A stretch of DNA of 64,000 nt from Rutstroemia sp. NJR-2017a BVV2 (Eukaryota; Ascomycota; Leotiomycetes; Helotiales; Rutstroemiaceae): NCBI GenBank assembly GCA_002946415.1, contig NJPS01000056.1:62001-126000 (forward strand), written 5' to 3'. Within the stretch, counting starts at the first letter, position 1. Each line of letters opens with the position of its first letter. Both the position numbers and the translations under genes were made by a program. The notes beneath the pieces are model-generated. The model saw only the letters and a program-made list of their open reading frames with translations, made no database searches and was not told where the DNA came from. Below, in pieces: positions 11,892-23,061 of this stretch.

Positions 11892-12854
11892 GCCGTCCTA
11901 AGTGATCTTTGCATCTCTTGCATCTCTTGCATGCATTGGCAGAGGAGCCTGCTAACCAAACGGAATGTCTGAATCTGTATGTATAGGTTTTTACAATTAC
12001 AAGATCGACTTTTGCGGAGATCTCTCATTGCCGGATAGCAGGATGATACTACTTACTTTGGAACTTCGCAGTTACGAGTTTCATACCCACTTTTCTTCTT
12101 ACTTGGTATGGGCTGACGGATCAAGGTTCGAGCTTCATGCTTAGGCTAAGGCCGAAAATCCGGGGTAGCTCACTTGTAATAACGTGTACTTCGTAATAAT
12201 GGTAGCAATCCGCTCGACAAACACTCGGGACGCAGAGGCGGTTCTCTTACTTGATACTCCGTAAATACACAAACGGAGGATATAAGAGTCTATACAACGT
12301 ATGAGATGTGCGCCTGTAGTGGTCGGATCAGATGACAGTTGCGTATGCAAAAAGGTCTATACCCACCCACCACCTCCAGAAGTCTCTTTAGGGAGGCAAC
12401 ATCAAGCAGGTGTAGGTGGGACGACTTCACCCCGCTAAGCACTTGTGCAACGATGCTTTTGGCATCGGAGCATCCTTCAATGCTCGACATACCGTAGACC
12501 CTTGGTCACGTATTAACACACGACATTTATATGTCTGCAAGGCCGGCACTTCTGCTCTGGCTTCTCACCTCCGCTCTGCTGATCCCTGAACAAATCAAGC
12601 TGCTCATTCAAATCCACGAGCGTTTATATTTGCCTGAGTCTTGTAATAGCTCCGAACGAATCCATCGGATGTCACTAGCGGAATAAGGCACGAGAGACTT
12701 CCTGCCATCCTGTATTGGTGGCCAGGAGCCGTAGTGACATATCTCTTCTGGCAGCTCTTCAACATCTTCTCATTTTTACGTCTCTGCAGGCTCGCCATAA
12801 GGAATAATGTGGTATGATGTAGTAGGTAGTGATAGTCATGATGTTGCTACAGAT

Positions 12855-12878
12855 GCTGCTGCTGCTGCTGCTGCTGCT
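12855..12878. repeat. (CTG)8 microsatellite
   Basis: Eight uninterrupted CTG units are seen. Confidence 0.9.
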
Positions 12879-13311
12879 CCTCCTTCTGCATGGGTGCGCA
12901 TGGCCTGATAGAATCAGTCACCATAATTCGACAACCAACTTGGTCTGCTTTGCTTTACTTCCCCGCCTGCTATCTAGCTGCAGCATTCCACAGAAGAGGC
13001 TTTGCCGTAAGCAACAAAATCCAATGCTGCCCTAGTCACCTGGAGATCTCCCCTCTTTTTCTTTGGCTTTCCCATACTTAATATATACCTAAATGGAAGG
13101 GTTCGGTCTCCCTCGTTCTGTGCACAAACAAGGTGAAGCAGGATCCGGTATACAGACATTCTATTCCTGCCTCATGTCCGTCGTATTCTTCCGAAAGCTA
13201 GCTGCTGCATAGTCCTGCTTCTGGCAGCAAGTATCTGCATCAGCCCACCACCCATCATCAGCACCACCACCGCCACCACCACCACGATACTTTTGCACAT
13301 GTTCGTAGACT

Positions 13312-13372
13312 ATTCTTGTAGCCAATTCTTGCAGCCAATTCTTGCAGCCAATTCTTGTAGCCCCTTCTTGTA
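13312..13372. repeat. Tandem 14-mer AATTCTTGYAGCC, about 4 copies
   Basis: ATTCTTGTAGCCA / ATTCTTGCAGCCA units follow each other, ending with a shortened copy (CTTCTTGTAG). Confidence 0.8.
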
Positions 13373-13599
13373 GGGAACCCCCGTTACAGCTAGGAAGCTA
13401 ACAGAGCTAACTGCCTTAAACCCGTTGTTTGCCTTCTTTTCTCAGAAGTGTTTACGTTACCAATCAGAACGGCCCATTTCCTCGAAATCGATCTACCTTA
13501 CGGCTACACAAGGTAAGAAACCAAGAACCCTTCATAAACCCTTTTTCTCCTATCCTTCCAATCCTTGCACTTACACACAGCAGCGCTAAGACCACCCAC

Positions 13600-13626
13600 C
13601 CTCCTCCTCCTCCTCCTCCTCCTCCA
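13600..13626. repeat. (CCT)9 microsatellite
   Basis: A run of CCT/CTC units about 27 bases long lies in a pyrimidine-rich stretch. Confidence 0.85.
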
Positions 13627-15668
13627 CCCGCACCTTACCTTGCACACCTTGCACCGTCGCACCTCCCAACATCCTCACTCGCATCTCAGTTCTTAACTTC
13701 GTCTCTTAACATCCTGTTCATCTATATTGTAAGTTCTTTCTCCGGCCCTCAAAGAACTGCACCATTGCCATTTGTCAATTATCCTCTCTCGCCCAAGAAT
13801 AGGAAATCAAGTGTCTCGTTTACATAACATAACATAACTTACATGGATCCTGCACCAAACAGAAAACCAGCAAGAACCATTCGTTGATTCATTTTGGAGA
13901 AACCAAATCAACACTCTACGAAGAATTCTCATTGGAGCTTTACTCGTTTGTGCTGGGCGTACTTCCGCAGAGTACGGTACGTGGAAGACAGCCGGTCCTA
14001 GCTAAGGTTACTTCTTTTTTTCCGTGTTCTTTGAGTCTCGCGTGTTCACCAGCGCCAGCTTTCCCCGCATCCAAAGGTTGCGCCTTGTCTCGCCTCGCCT
14101 CGCCTCGCCCCATCCTCGATCCTCGATCCTCACTCCCGCCGCAAAAAGAACCTCTTTGAACTTGTTCGCTCCAGCTTCTCTCTCCTCGATTCGAGCTTTG
14201 CGAAATACATTTGACGAAAAAAGGAGAAAGCATACCTGCATTTCAGGATAACGTCTTCGTTTTCATCTTCGTCTCATCTCTGCCTTGAATTCGTAGCTCT
14301 TCCGGGGAGCTGGGTTCTCAGCCTTTATTCTACTTCCGACAATGGGCTGCGCATAGTCCAGGCGACACAAAGCCTTTCTCGATAATACGCATGCGTAGAG
14401 AACCACGAGCTTCGATATATTCCCAGAACTGGTTGTCGGGCGAATATCGAAAATTAAATTCAACATAGACAGTATTGGGCTCGCCTCATAAATGAAAAAG
14501 ACCTGGGAGTAGAAGAGTTTCATGGTTTCAATCAACAATCGCGATAATAGGTGAGTTGCCACCAAGCATTGTAGTGGTGTTTTGCAGACTTCAGGGTTAG
14601 GAAGGAGGGCGCGACCATAACTTCATCAGAAGCTGACTTTGGTGACCTTCTAGTAGAAAAGAGAGTAGGCGTACATTTGACTTCGTCCCCAGACGAATAT
14701 TCTCACAATTGGGTGAGTCTACATTTGCTTCTGTAACGCCTGTCTATTCCTAGTCGCCCAGCAGTCCTGCATACAATTAGATCGAATGGTCTTCGACAAC
14801 AATGATCTAGCTACCGTGGGGCTGTCTATTGAACGAAAAAGAAACAGCTTCTGCGGAGTCGGTCGCTCTCCATGGGCGCAACTGCGCAGTGCGGATTCTG
14901 GAGTCGCCTGCAATAATGGTCACAACTGTGTCGTGCTGCATTAAGTCCACTAATGCTACAGGCATTTTCTCAATTCTTGTTCAGATCACACATCCCTTCC
15001 TGTTTACATCATCCTACTTCTTAGATACTCTAATTGAGAGTTAGTTGATCATTTTTGCTGACATCTATTTCATAGACACTGACTTCTATCTTTTTGGCTG
15101 AAGCGTTTTGGCCTCAAACTCCTCATCAATTCCCTGGAAATCTTGCTTGGAATTCACCTATTCAATCTGCAGTATTCGGACTTGATTTTTGCGCAGCTTT
15201 GTAGAGCCACCCTGACCTGTGGTAGGTCAATATCCCATCTTTCTATTCACAGGTTAGCTTAATACAACTAGGCCATCCCTTAAAGTCATTGGATTGATCG
15301 GCAAATCTTGTATCTGTATAGGCGTTAGTTGCTGTGGCTGTTACGGAGCGTATACGTCAATCTCATAGGTATGTTTGATCATATTGGTCCTTCCACTTCT
15401 TCTGGCAGCATGTTAGCACACTGCAGCATACCTGTATATGCATTTGATCAAAGTTATTGCCCGGTCATCCGGATCATGATATTGATCACATACATCCTTT
15501 CCTTGATGCGACTTGTTATGTCAATTTCGTGCTAATTAGGAATTCTGTCAGACGGAGCTATCGTCCTTCCGACAGACCTAAGTTGGATCAATCATCTGAG
15601 CTGATTGCCATACTTGTTTTTTAAATTGGCCATTTCTGTCTATCCTTGATAGGCGTCAATTAGTCGTC

Positions 15669-18462
15669 ATGAGCTCCAGTAACAGCAAGGCTGGAGTCAC
15701 TGGTATTAAAGCCAACCAGTCAAACCCCACGCCAATTACATCTAGCAATCCTTCTCTCCTACTTGATAAATTCAATGGTCGACGTTCAACACCGGATTCA
15801 GAAGCCCTAGCAAGTTCTGATGATGAAGGTGATCGGCAAGAGGTCCACCAGCCAGCAATTCCTCCTCCAAAACCCACTCGTCGAGCCTCTTGGTTAAATG
15901 ACACTACGCAGTCTGGAACTCAGCCTCGAAAGGGCTCATTTGCAAGCAGCTCAATGTCCCCCACTACCTCTCATCCCAGCACCCCTTCTGCGGAATCCTC
16001 CACGTGGGGTCCTCATAGCCAGGCGACTTCGGGTATTGCGGGTCGTGGCCATACAAGCTCAAGCTCATTCCCGTGGGGCAGCGGCATATGGAATAATGAA
16101 TCACGCAAGGAGCCTCCTTCGAGATTAACCGAAGTTTTACCTTCCCCTACTTCCATTCACCCACCTGGTTCGTCAGGAAATGGATATTTCAGCTCCGACA
16201 TGAACAATCAGCGGGACCCTTCCGCCAACCCTACCATTCCCTTCGCAATTCCTCTCCACCCAACACCAAAAACGTATCGGTCGCAGTCATACTCTGTAGG
16301 ACAGCTTGATCCTGATTCAAATGCTGGCCCGCCCCCCGCAGGGGTGCCGGTAATGTCAGGTCGTGGAAGGCCGCTTCAGCATTCCGGACTTCAACACAGA
16401 CCATCCCGACCTAGTATGCTGAGCGAGATGAGCGAAGGCCTTGGAAAGGTCAAAGAAGTTGATGACGACGATGATGGTAGTACTAATAGTTCAACTCATG
16501 GGGCGCAACTTCAATCTCATGAAGCAAAGACTATCGAGATACTAGCTAGAGAAAATGCCATGCTACGGCAGCAGCAATATCACAACTTGCGCCTTCGACC
16601 TCGGTCATCAACATCAAATGCTTTTGCCCTTAGCAACGGTTATGGTCTACAAGAGGAGCCTCTGCCCGAGGAATCAGATTATGCAATCGATGAGCTTGAT
16701 GAGCTCAACGATCTACAAGACCCCTCAAAGGGCATGTTGGGCCGGAGAATGAGTGAATTTGGAATCGGAGGTGGGCAAAGGGTACCATTTTCTCTCGAGA
16801 ATAGAAAACTAGAAAATGTCAAGAAAGCCTATTGGCAAAGCTCCCTCGGCTTTGGGGGCCTGGGTGACATATCTCAAAGCAGACGCCATTCCTTCGCCGA
16901 TATTCCAGCTCGGCAGGGTTCCGTGAGCTCGATCGGCGACCCACTATCAACGCTCGACAGTAGTGCACAAGAGAATCTATCGCCGAAGGACTATCAAGGT
17001 CGCTATCCTGATGGGAATGGATATTCCATCAATGATCACGGTAAGCATTGATCCCACCACATCTGGCTTTTTTCTTACTCCGACAAACTTGTGTTTGCAT
17101 TTTTATGGATAAATCAAAGACTGACATATTTGAAATGCAGCAAGTTCATACTTCGGTAGCGTTGGACCCGGCGCTCGCAACCCAGATCCGTTTTCCTCTA
17201 CGGCTTTTCAACCATCTGCATATTCTTACGGCAACATCAACCAATACACAGGAGCCAGGCCAACATCGCCTCACCGAAGCGTGTATGGCGTACCTCAGCC
17301 TCGCCACAATCAGTTGCTTTACATTGTTCTCTTTAAGTGTTCTCGAGCAGACGTCTTTTATGTCCAAGAAGGTACTGGTCTATCGGTAAAGCCAGGAGAT
17401 CTTGTCATTGTTGAGGCTGATCGAGGGACTGATCTTGGTACTGTGGCCAGGGATAATGTAGACTGGGCTACTGCGAAGGAGTTGAAGGAGCACTATGCTG
17501 AAGAGCACTACAAGTGGCTTATGATGTACTCTCAAGGTGCCGCAGGTACTACTGACGGCACTGGCGCTGGCTTGATGGCGGCTGCCAATGGTATGCAGGG
17601 AAGCGCCGTGGGTGGAATGGGTCCTCCGAGCCAGCACGCTATGCAGGAGCCAAATCCTGGAGAGATTAAGCCGAAAATCATCAAGCGTCTCGCCCAAAAC
17701 CATGAGATTCAAGCACTGCGAGACAAAGAAGGAAATGAGGCCAAGGCGAAACGTGTCTGCATGCAGAAAGTGAAAGAACATGGACTTCACATGGAGATTT
17801 TGGATGCCGAATTCCAAATGTAAGTTAATCAGCATCCGCTTTTGACCTGATGACGGAAGCTTACCTCTCATAGGGATTGGAAGAAATTAACCTTTTATTA
17901 CTTTGCCGACGCTTATATTAATTTTAATTCATTGGTCACCGATTTATTCAAGGTGTACAAGACGAGAATATGGATGTCCGCCATCAATCCTGCCTCCTTT
18001 GCAAGCCCATCTCTTGGGCTCCAAGCACCAAGCGGCATTGGACCTGGAGCAGTTGGTGTCAATAGAACCGCGCCAAGCGAGCGGCGATCACAGCAGCCGG
18101 AACCACAACAGTCAAGCCGTGGCTACCAGGGGCTCTTTGCCCAGCCATATCCCTCGACACTGGAAAGAGGGGCAGTAGCAGCTCCTAGCTATCAGCCTAC
18201 GGGCTATGCTTACGGCTATTCGCCATTCGCACCTTCACGCAATGTCACTGCCACTGCGGGTGGCTATGTCCCATCAATGATCGATCCGTACACCGGCTTC
18301 ACGAACTCTGCAGACTACCAAGCACCAGGTCGGTTCCCTTCACCTCACGGTACTACACCAACCCATGATGGCGGCGACTATGGACGTCAAGGAGGTGGAC
18401 TTGTTGGTTCGTCTGAGACTTGGATTGGCGCTTTTCAAGGACTGTCAATGGGCACTCGTTAA
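15669..18462 (+). CDS. PSP1 C-terminal-domain protein
   Basis: Three exons (15669-17040, 17141-17819, 17874-18462) encode 879 residues. The first about 500 residues are Ser/Pro-rich and probably disordered, with an acidic patch (EVDDDDDGSTNSS) and a leucine-rich helix near AKTIEILARENAMLRQQQ. The PSP1 domain follows (about 505-720): VLFKCSRADVFYVQEGTGL, KPGDLVIVEADRGTDLG, then the end restored by intron 2, MDWKKLTFYYFADAYINFNS through YKTRIWMSAINP. The tail is Gly/Tyr/Pro-rich. Yeast Psp1 suppresses polymerase-alpha and cdc28 mutants and associates with mRNA-granule components; the exact role here is unknown. It has an unusually long upstream gap. Confidence 0.88.
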
Positions 18463-18638
18463 AGTCCACTATCTGCGACTTGCATATCACTTGATACCTG
18501 TTGCTATTCTGTCGGGTATGGGCAAGTCTTATGTTTCTACATCATCTTGTTACTGCCGACCTAGCATGAGCGTGCTGATCAGCTAACAAGCGAATCATCA
18601 TTCATGCCATCATCCTACAGGAACACCGGCATTCCTCT

Positions 18639-18941
18639 TCAGACCTTTTGTAACATACCTTCGACCGTCTTTTTAATTATTCCAAGTCGCTTTTTGATGA
18701 CTAGCATATCCTCATACCATACACTCTTGTTAAAGCCGCAAGCGAGGTAACGTCGCTTCGCATCGGTAGGGTCCCGGTGCCGCTCACTGGACCGAAGAAT
18801 AGGGACTTCGAACTTACACTTATTTTTCATATTTTGATCATAGAAGACACTAAAGATGGATCCGTCTGGATTCATCCGTTCTTCTGGATCTGCCACATGA
18901 TCGACGAATAAGCTTGGGATGCTTGCACATACTGGACATAT
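18639..18941 (-). CDS. Possible exon of an unrecognised protein, incomplete model
   Basis: The frame opens just after an acceptor-like GAAAACAG and reads ICPVCASIPSLFVDHVADPE, then GSIFSVFYDQNMKNKCKFEV and SSERHRDPTDAKRRYLACGF, ending KKTVEGMLQKV. Composition is protein-like, with a CxxC near the start, but there is no ATG at the left edge and no upstream exon was found. A GTATGT near the 3' end could be a donor. It may be an exon, a gene remnant or chance. I do not recognise the family. Confidence 0.3.
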   Translation of the reverse strand: MCPVCASIPSLFVDHVADPEERMNPDGSIFSVFYDQNMKNKCKFEVPILRSSERHRDPTDAKRRYLACGFNKSVWYEDMLVIKKRLGIIKKTVEGMLQKV

Positions 18942-19229
18942 CTGTTTTCGTCAATATTTTCTGCCTAGGAGAACTACCACTTTCTTTTCTATTGCGCCTT
19001 TGCGACGCTTGCCACGACTTCATGAAAAACAACCTAAAGAGCTTCATAGATAGACATTTTTTTCCAAAAACCGGCGGTGTCATTGGGAAAAAGAAATTGG
19101 GTAAATTTGCAAAGGTTCATGGCATTTTTCTTTTTTCTTGTGGGTTTCCGGAAGTATTTTTGCGATTTATATGCATTTGCGTACAGCGGGGAAAGAAGGG
19201 ATTCGGTAGTAACAAACTCAATTTACACA

Positions 19230-19267
19230 TTGTTCATTGTTCATTGTCCATTGTCCATTGTCCATTG
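19230..19267. repeat. Tandem 7-mer TTGTYCA, 5 copies
   Basis: Two TTGTTCA units are followed by three TTGTCCA units without interruption. Confidence 0.85.
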
Positions 19268-19513
19268 TAATCTTTGAAATTCAACGAATTGACTTAATGA
19301 ACTGGGAAAGGAAACAACAGAAGCAAGGTAGGAATGTTGGGCGGGTATTGCCGCATTGGGTGATTGTTTGCTCCTTCCGTTTTTATACAACCCCTCTCGA
19401 CCCGGATGTTCTTAGTATTCTCCGACTTCACCTTTGGCTGGTTGGCGCCAATATTCTCCATGTACTCATAAGGCACAGCGCAATTTATCTACTTCGCAAG
19501 AACCCCGGAAAAC

Positions 19514-20605
19514 ATGATAAATATGACGAAATCGACGAAACGCAAATCCGAGGGTAAGTGAAGTTCATCCTAGGTCGCCTAGACAGCCTCACCCCCGGGA
19601 TCATATATTTATTTTGTGAAGTGTCCATTCTCACCATACCTGACAGGTGCTTTGCCCAACCCCAAGTCGAAAGCCAATAAGACTGGCGCTGTGTTGAGAC
19701 ACAAAGATACGCATCTATCGTCGGAACTCACAGCAGATTCTAGCTTCGACGAGCAAGGCATCGTACCAAAGCACATGAACAAGGACGGAAGGTCCCGGAA
19801 ATCTGAGCCCATACCGAGCAACCCAAGAGACGATGACGACGACGACGGAGATGATGGCATTGAGAATGATTCTGATCGGGAGGAGAGCAAGTAAGTGATC
19901 AGGACCATAGCTGACTTAATAAGACAATGAATTTCTCTAACCTTCTCTCGCTCACATGCAGACGATTCTTCCACTTGGCCAAATTCGAGAAGAAAAAGAA
20001 AGAAAGAGCTACCAGGGAAGCAGCAGAGTACAAGGAGAAGTTCTTAGCAACTGTGAAGTGCGACGAAGAAGCATTACGAAAGCGTAGCATTGACTTCGAA
20101 CTAGCAACGTAATGTACTTCAGCGTGATGGGTGGTCTTTTACTGATTATCGTCATAGGTCCTCGAAAAATCAGGAATTCCTCAAGGCGCTCAAGCACTCT
20201 TTTACGTTGACTGCACCCATTAAATCATCCAAGAACGAAGATGCATGCAATTTTCCGTCTATGAAAATGAAATGCCATGGTATCATTGCGTTAGCCCAAC
20301 GAGTAGCTTCTAAATTCGAGGAAGTTGTGGGGAAAAGTGCCGTTCACGATATCCCAACTATGTTTGAGAACGACTGGGTCGCGCAGGATGAGCATACAAA
20401 GCACCTGCTCGAGATAGGAAAAGACGTCGGTAGGAACAAATTCGAGAGCATTATGAAAGCTTCGAAGCCGGCTATTATGAATGATGATACCATTGCTGTC
20501 TCCGAAACGCTTTTCCCACCACCAGACAACGCAGATATCATTGGCTGGGGCAAGCAAGCAAGGAGACAAATGAAAGCAAATAAGAAACTACTTAAGAAAT
20601 GTTGA
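19514..20605 (+). CDS. Unknown four-exon protein (292 aa)
   Basis: Exons 19514-19553, 19647-19890, 19962-20108 and 20158-20605 join in frame, each intron having GTAAGT/GTAATG and CAG/TAG. The start is MINMTKSTKRKSEG; a second ATG at 19523 gives 289 residues. Residues about 60-90 are acidic (DDDDDDGDDG). A charged helix follows (KFEKKKKERATREAAEYKEK), then a globular part (MKCHGIIALAQRVASKFEEV, FESIMKASKPAIMNDDTI) and a basic end (RRQMKANKKLLKKC). No signal peptide or membrane segment is present. The family is not recognised; a nuclear or scaffolding role is only a guess from charge. Confidence 0.6.
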
Positions 20606-21301
20606 TGGAGATACGATAAGATCGGGGGCGGTGATGACACAACGGACATCGAAGGACATTGGAGGACATCACGAACATTGCTCAATACTCGTTGCTAAGG
20701 ATTTTGCAATATCTTCAGCAATGCCTGTAGCTATTGATGGTATATAGCTAGCCTCCAAACGCCTATTATGAAGTACCTTACTGTAAAAAGCTGCAGGAAA
20801 CTGCCTGTAGTCACTTATGAATACTTGTGTGAAACTCTCTACTATCAGTGGACATCTCCGAGCAACTTACTGTAGGACAAAGACGCCGGTGGGTAGGTAG
20901 TCGTACATTGGGCCGTGAATAATGCGGCTGCTATGATGCCTTGAAAGTATGGTCGCAAATACAAAGTGCCTATTAGCCGAACGTCTCTGCGCTAACGTCG
21001 AGGCTAAGCCGTATTCAGATTTCAACGCACTTTTGGAAAACGAAATTTCAAAATTGAAAACCTCGAACTTCTTTCTCCAACGACAAACGACAATTCGAGC
21101 CATCGACAACCCAACAGACAATCAAGGTGAGTGATTTTGTGTTTTCACGTTGTTGATTTGTTCCACTGCTTTCACAGTTCCGTGAGCGAACTCTCGGGGA
21201 TTGTCGCAGTTACGATCTCTCACCAGACAACTTTCTCCAACTGCTAGCAGAGCTTCTTGAACCTCTCTCAAGTCCATTGCTGATTTGTTTCCCCCCCGCA
21301 G
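20606..21301. promoter_or_regulatory. eL15 promoter and probable 5'-UTR intron
   Basis: No separate gene is supported. A donor GTGAGT at 21126 and a pyrimidine tract ending in CCCGCAG at 21301, directly before the eL15 ATG, indicate an intron of about 176 bases in the 5' leader. The non-coding first exon would lie just upstream of 21126. Confidence 0.6.
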
Positions 21302-22148
21302 ATGGGTGCTCTTAAATATCTCGAGGAAATCCAGAAGAAGAAGCAGTCTGATGTGCTTCGATTCCTTCTCCGTGTACGATGCTGGGAGGTAAGATAAAAA
21401 AAACTCGACTCCATGAGACGATCGACTTCAATACTTCGAATTTCGGTCCTTGGACAGGCAAATTGGAATATTGTGGACATCATTGGTGTCTCTGCTATAC
21501 ACTCGTTGAACTTAGCTGAGAGTGCATAATATAGCTTCGACAATTGAACGTCATCCACCGTGCTTCCCGCCCATCCCGTCCAGACAAGGCGCGCCGTCTT
21601 GGTTACAAGGCCAAGCAAGGATATGTCATCTACCGTGCCCGTGTTCGTCGTGGTGGTCGCAAGCGCCCAGTTCCAAAGGGTGCAACCTATGGTATGTGAA
21701 GATACACCACCATTTTGTTCGATGGGCATGATCTTCCTGCAGCCTCCGACATCTACTGACCTATTACTTTTCCACTGCAGGCAAACCCACCAATCAGGGT
21801 GTTAACCAACTGAAATACCAACGATCCCTCAAGTCCACCGCCGAGGAGCGTGTCGGTCGTCGCTGCGCCAACTTGAGAGTCTTGAACTCTTACTGGATTA
21901 ACCAGGACTCAACCTACAAGTACTACGAAGTCATTCTCGTCGATCCCCAACACAAGGCCATCCGCCGCGACCCACGCATCAACTGGATCGTCAACCCAGT
22001 CCACAAGCACCGCGAGTCCAGAGGTTTGACTGCCACTGGAAAGAAGTCCCGTGGTCTCGGAAAGGGTCACGGATTCAACAAGACCACTGCTGGTCGCAGA
22101 AAGACATGGAAGAGACACAACACCCTCAACCTGCAAAGATACAGATAA
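21302..22148 (+). CDS. RPL15: 60S ribosomal protein eL15
   Basis: Three exons (21302-21388, 21535-21691, 21781-22148) encode 203 residues, the normal length of the family. The start [19 protein letters not shown] and the end [17 protein letters not shown] are typical and conserved. Intermediate motifs include [20 protein letters not shown] and [18 protein letters not shown]. The protein is a core component of the large cytosolic ribosomal subunit. The ATG follows immediately after a CAG acceptor, so the leader is interrupted by an intron, a common arrangement in fungal ribosomal protein genes. Confidence 0.97.
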
Positions 22149-23061
22149 GCGTGATGTGGGGGCTGGAGTACTTTTTTTACTGCTGCAGAGGGTTGGAAGG
22201 ACTGTTTTATGGCCCTATGGTAGTCCAATGATGGCGATGCGAAGATGCGTGCTGCAGACTTTGTTATCTTATCAAAAACTTTCATGAATTGATGAATCGG
22301 ACAAAATCTAGTCCTAAACATTTCATCATACAACTGTGCCCAACCTTACGAAGTGAAAACGCTGCTCTTTTGTATTTCTGTGACGCGATACCACAAGCCC
22401 CATACGAATTTATCTCCCAGCGCCAAGACTCTGAATATATTTTGAACAGCGTAACTAAAGACTAAGACTAATCTTCACATTGCCAGCCCATCTACCCGAG
22501 CATCTGCCCAAAATTCATATTATCTTGTGCCTTTCTCGTATTGATAACTCGGACAGTCTTCTGACTTTGCTCCTCCCGGACTACCTAGGCAACGAATGGT
22601 AGATCTCCGCCCCTTTATACATTCTTGACAAGGATTTCGGCTTCGGCACCCTGCACATGGATTACTCCGTACTTCTGGAGGTGCAATCATGCTTGCTGGA
22701 GATTCAACCGTCTCCATGCACGAAGGGAAACATTCAAGGTCTCCAAATTATGCATAACTTAAGTAGCCCAAGTCCACTCTTTTGTGGCATAACTACTGCT
22801 ATAAACTCCCAAATAAGTTATCTTTTCAAATAGTTAGAGAGGACCCCGTACCGCCAGACATTACCTACCTAACATCATTTAGAACTAGCCATTAACTTTC
22901 GAGCGTGTCCTAAGTCCTGACGGAAAGAGCCTACGACCCTTTCCCAGACACAACACCTGGGCCGACAATACCATACCTTGGGGAATCGCGATTGTTTTTG
23001 GAGAACTCAATGATTAAACTACAAAGTACACACGCCGCAGATTGCCCGCAGTTATAATACT
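22149..23061. other. Intergenic region, eL15 to HUL4-like gene
   Basis: Contains the eL15 3' region and the HUL4-like promoter. One small Cys-rich open frame on the minus strand (22520-22717) is listed separately; nothing else is seen. Confidence 0.45.
22520..22717 (-). CDS. Small Cys-rich open frame (65 aa), doubtful
   Basis: It starts with a true ATG (METVESPASMIAPPE) and contains five cysteines in NPCAGCRSRNPCQEC and DCPSYQYEKG. There is no signal peptide. The CxxC-type spacing could bind zinc, but the frame is short and no homologue is recognised, so it may be chance. Confidence 0.25.
   Translation of the reverse strand: METVESPASMIAPPEVRSNPCAGCRSRNPCQECIKGRRSTIRCLGSPGGAKSEDCPSYQYEKGTR

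Larger units (their letters stand above)
11174..15668. other. 4.5 kb without a supportable coding gene upstream of the PSP1-domain gene
   Basis: This long region precedes a plus-strand gene and contains many GTAAGT/GTGAGT and YAG sites, pyrimidine-rich stretches, and several microsatellites listed separately. Small open frames occur (for example 12290-12490 minus, 13429-13827 plus), but they are low complexity or match nothing known. A long spliced 5' leader or a non-coding RNA for the PSP1-domain gene is possible; RNA data would decide. Confidence 0.45.
18463..19513. other. Intergenic region with a possible minus-strand exon and a heptamer repeat
   Basis: Apart from the weak minus-strand frame at 18639-18941 and the repeat at 19230-19267, nothing can be assigned. 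The promoter of the next plus-strand gene must be at its right end. Confidence 0.45.

Noticed and set aside
12290..12490. 66-codon minus frame with ATG and helix-like text (LLDVASLKRLLEVVGG)
   Set aside because: Too short and isolated, with no splice partner or recognised domain.
13429..13827. 132-codon proline-rich plus frame
   Set aside because: Most of it is the (CCT)n microsatellite and pyrimidine-rich DNA, and its first codon is not a convincing start.
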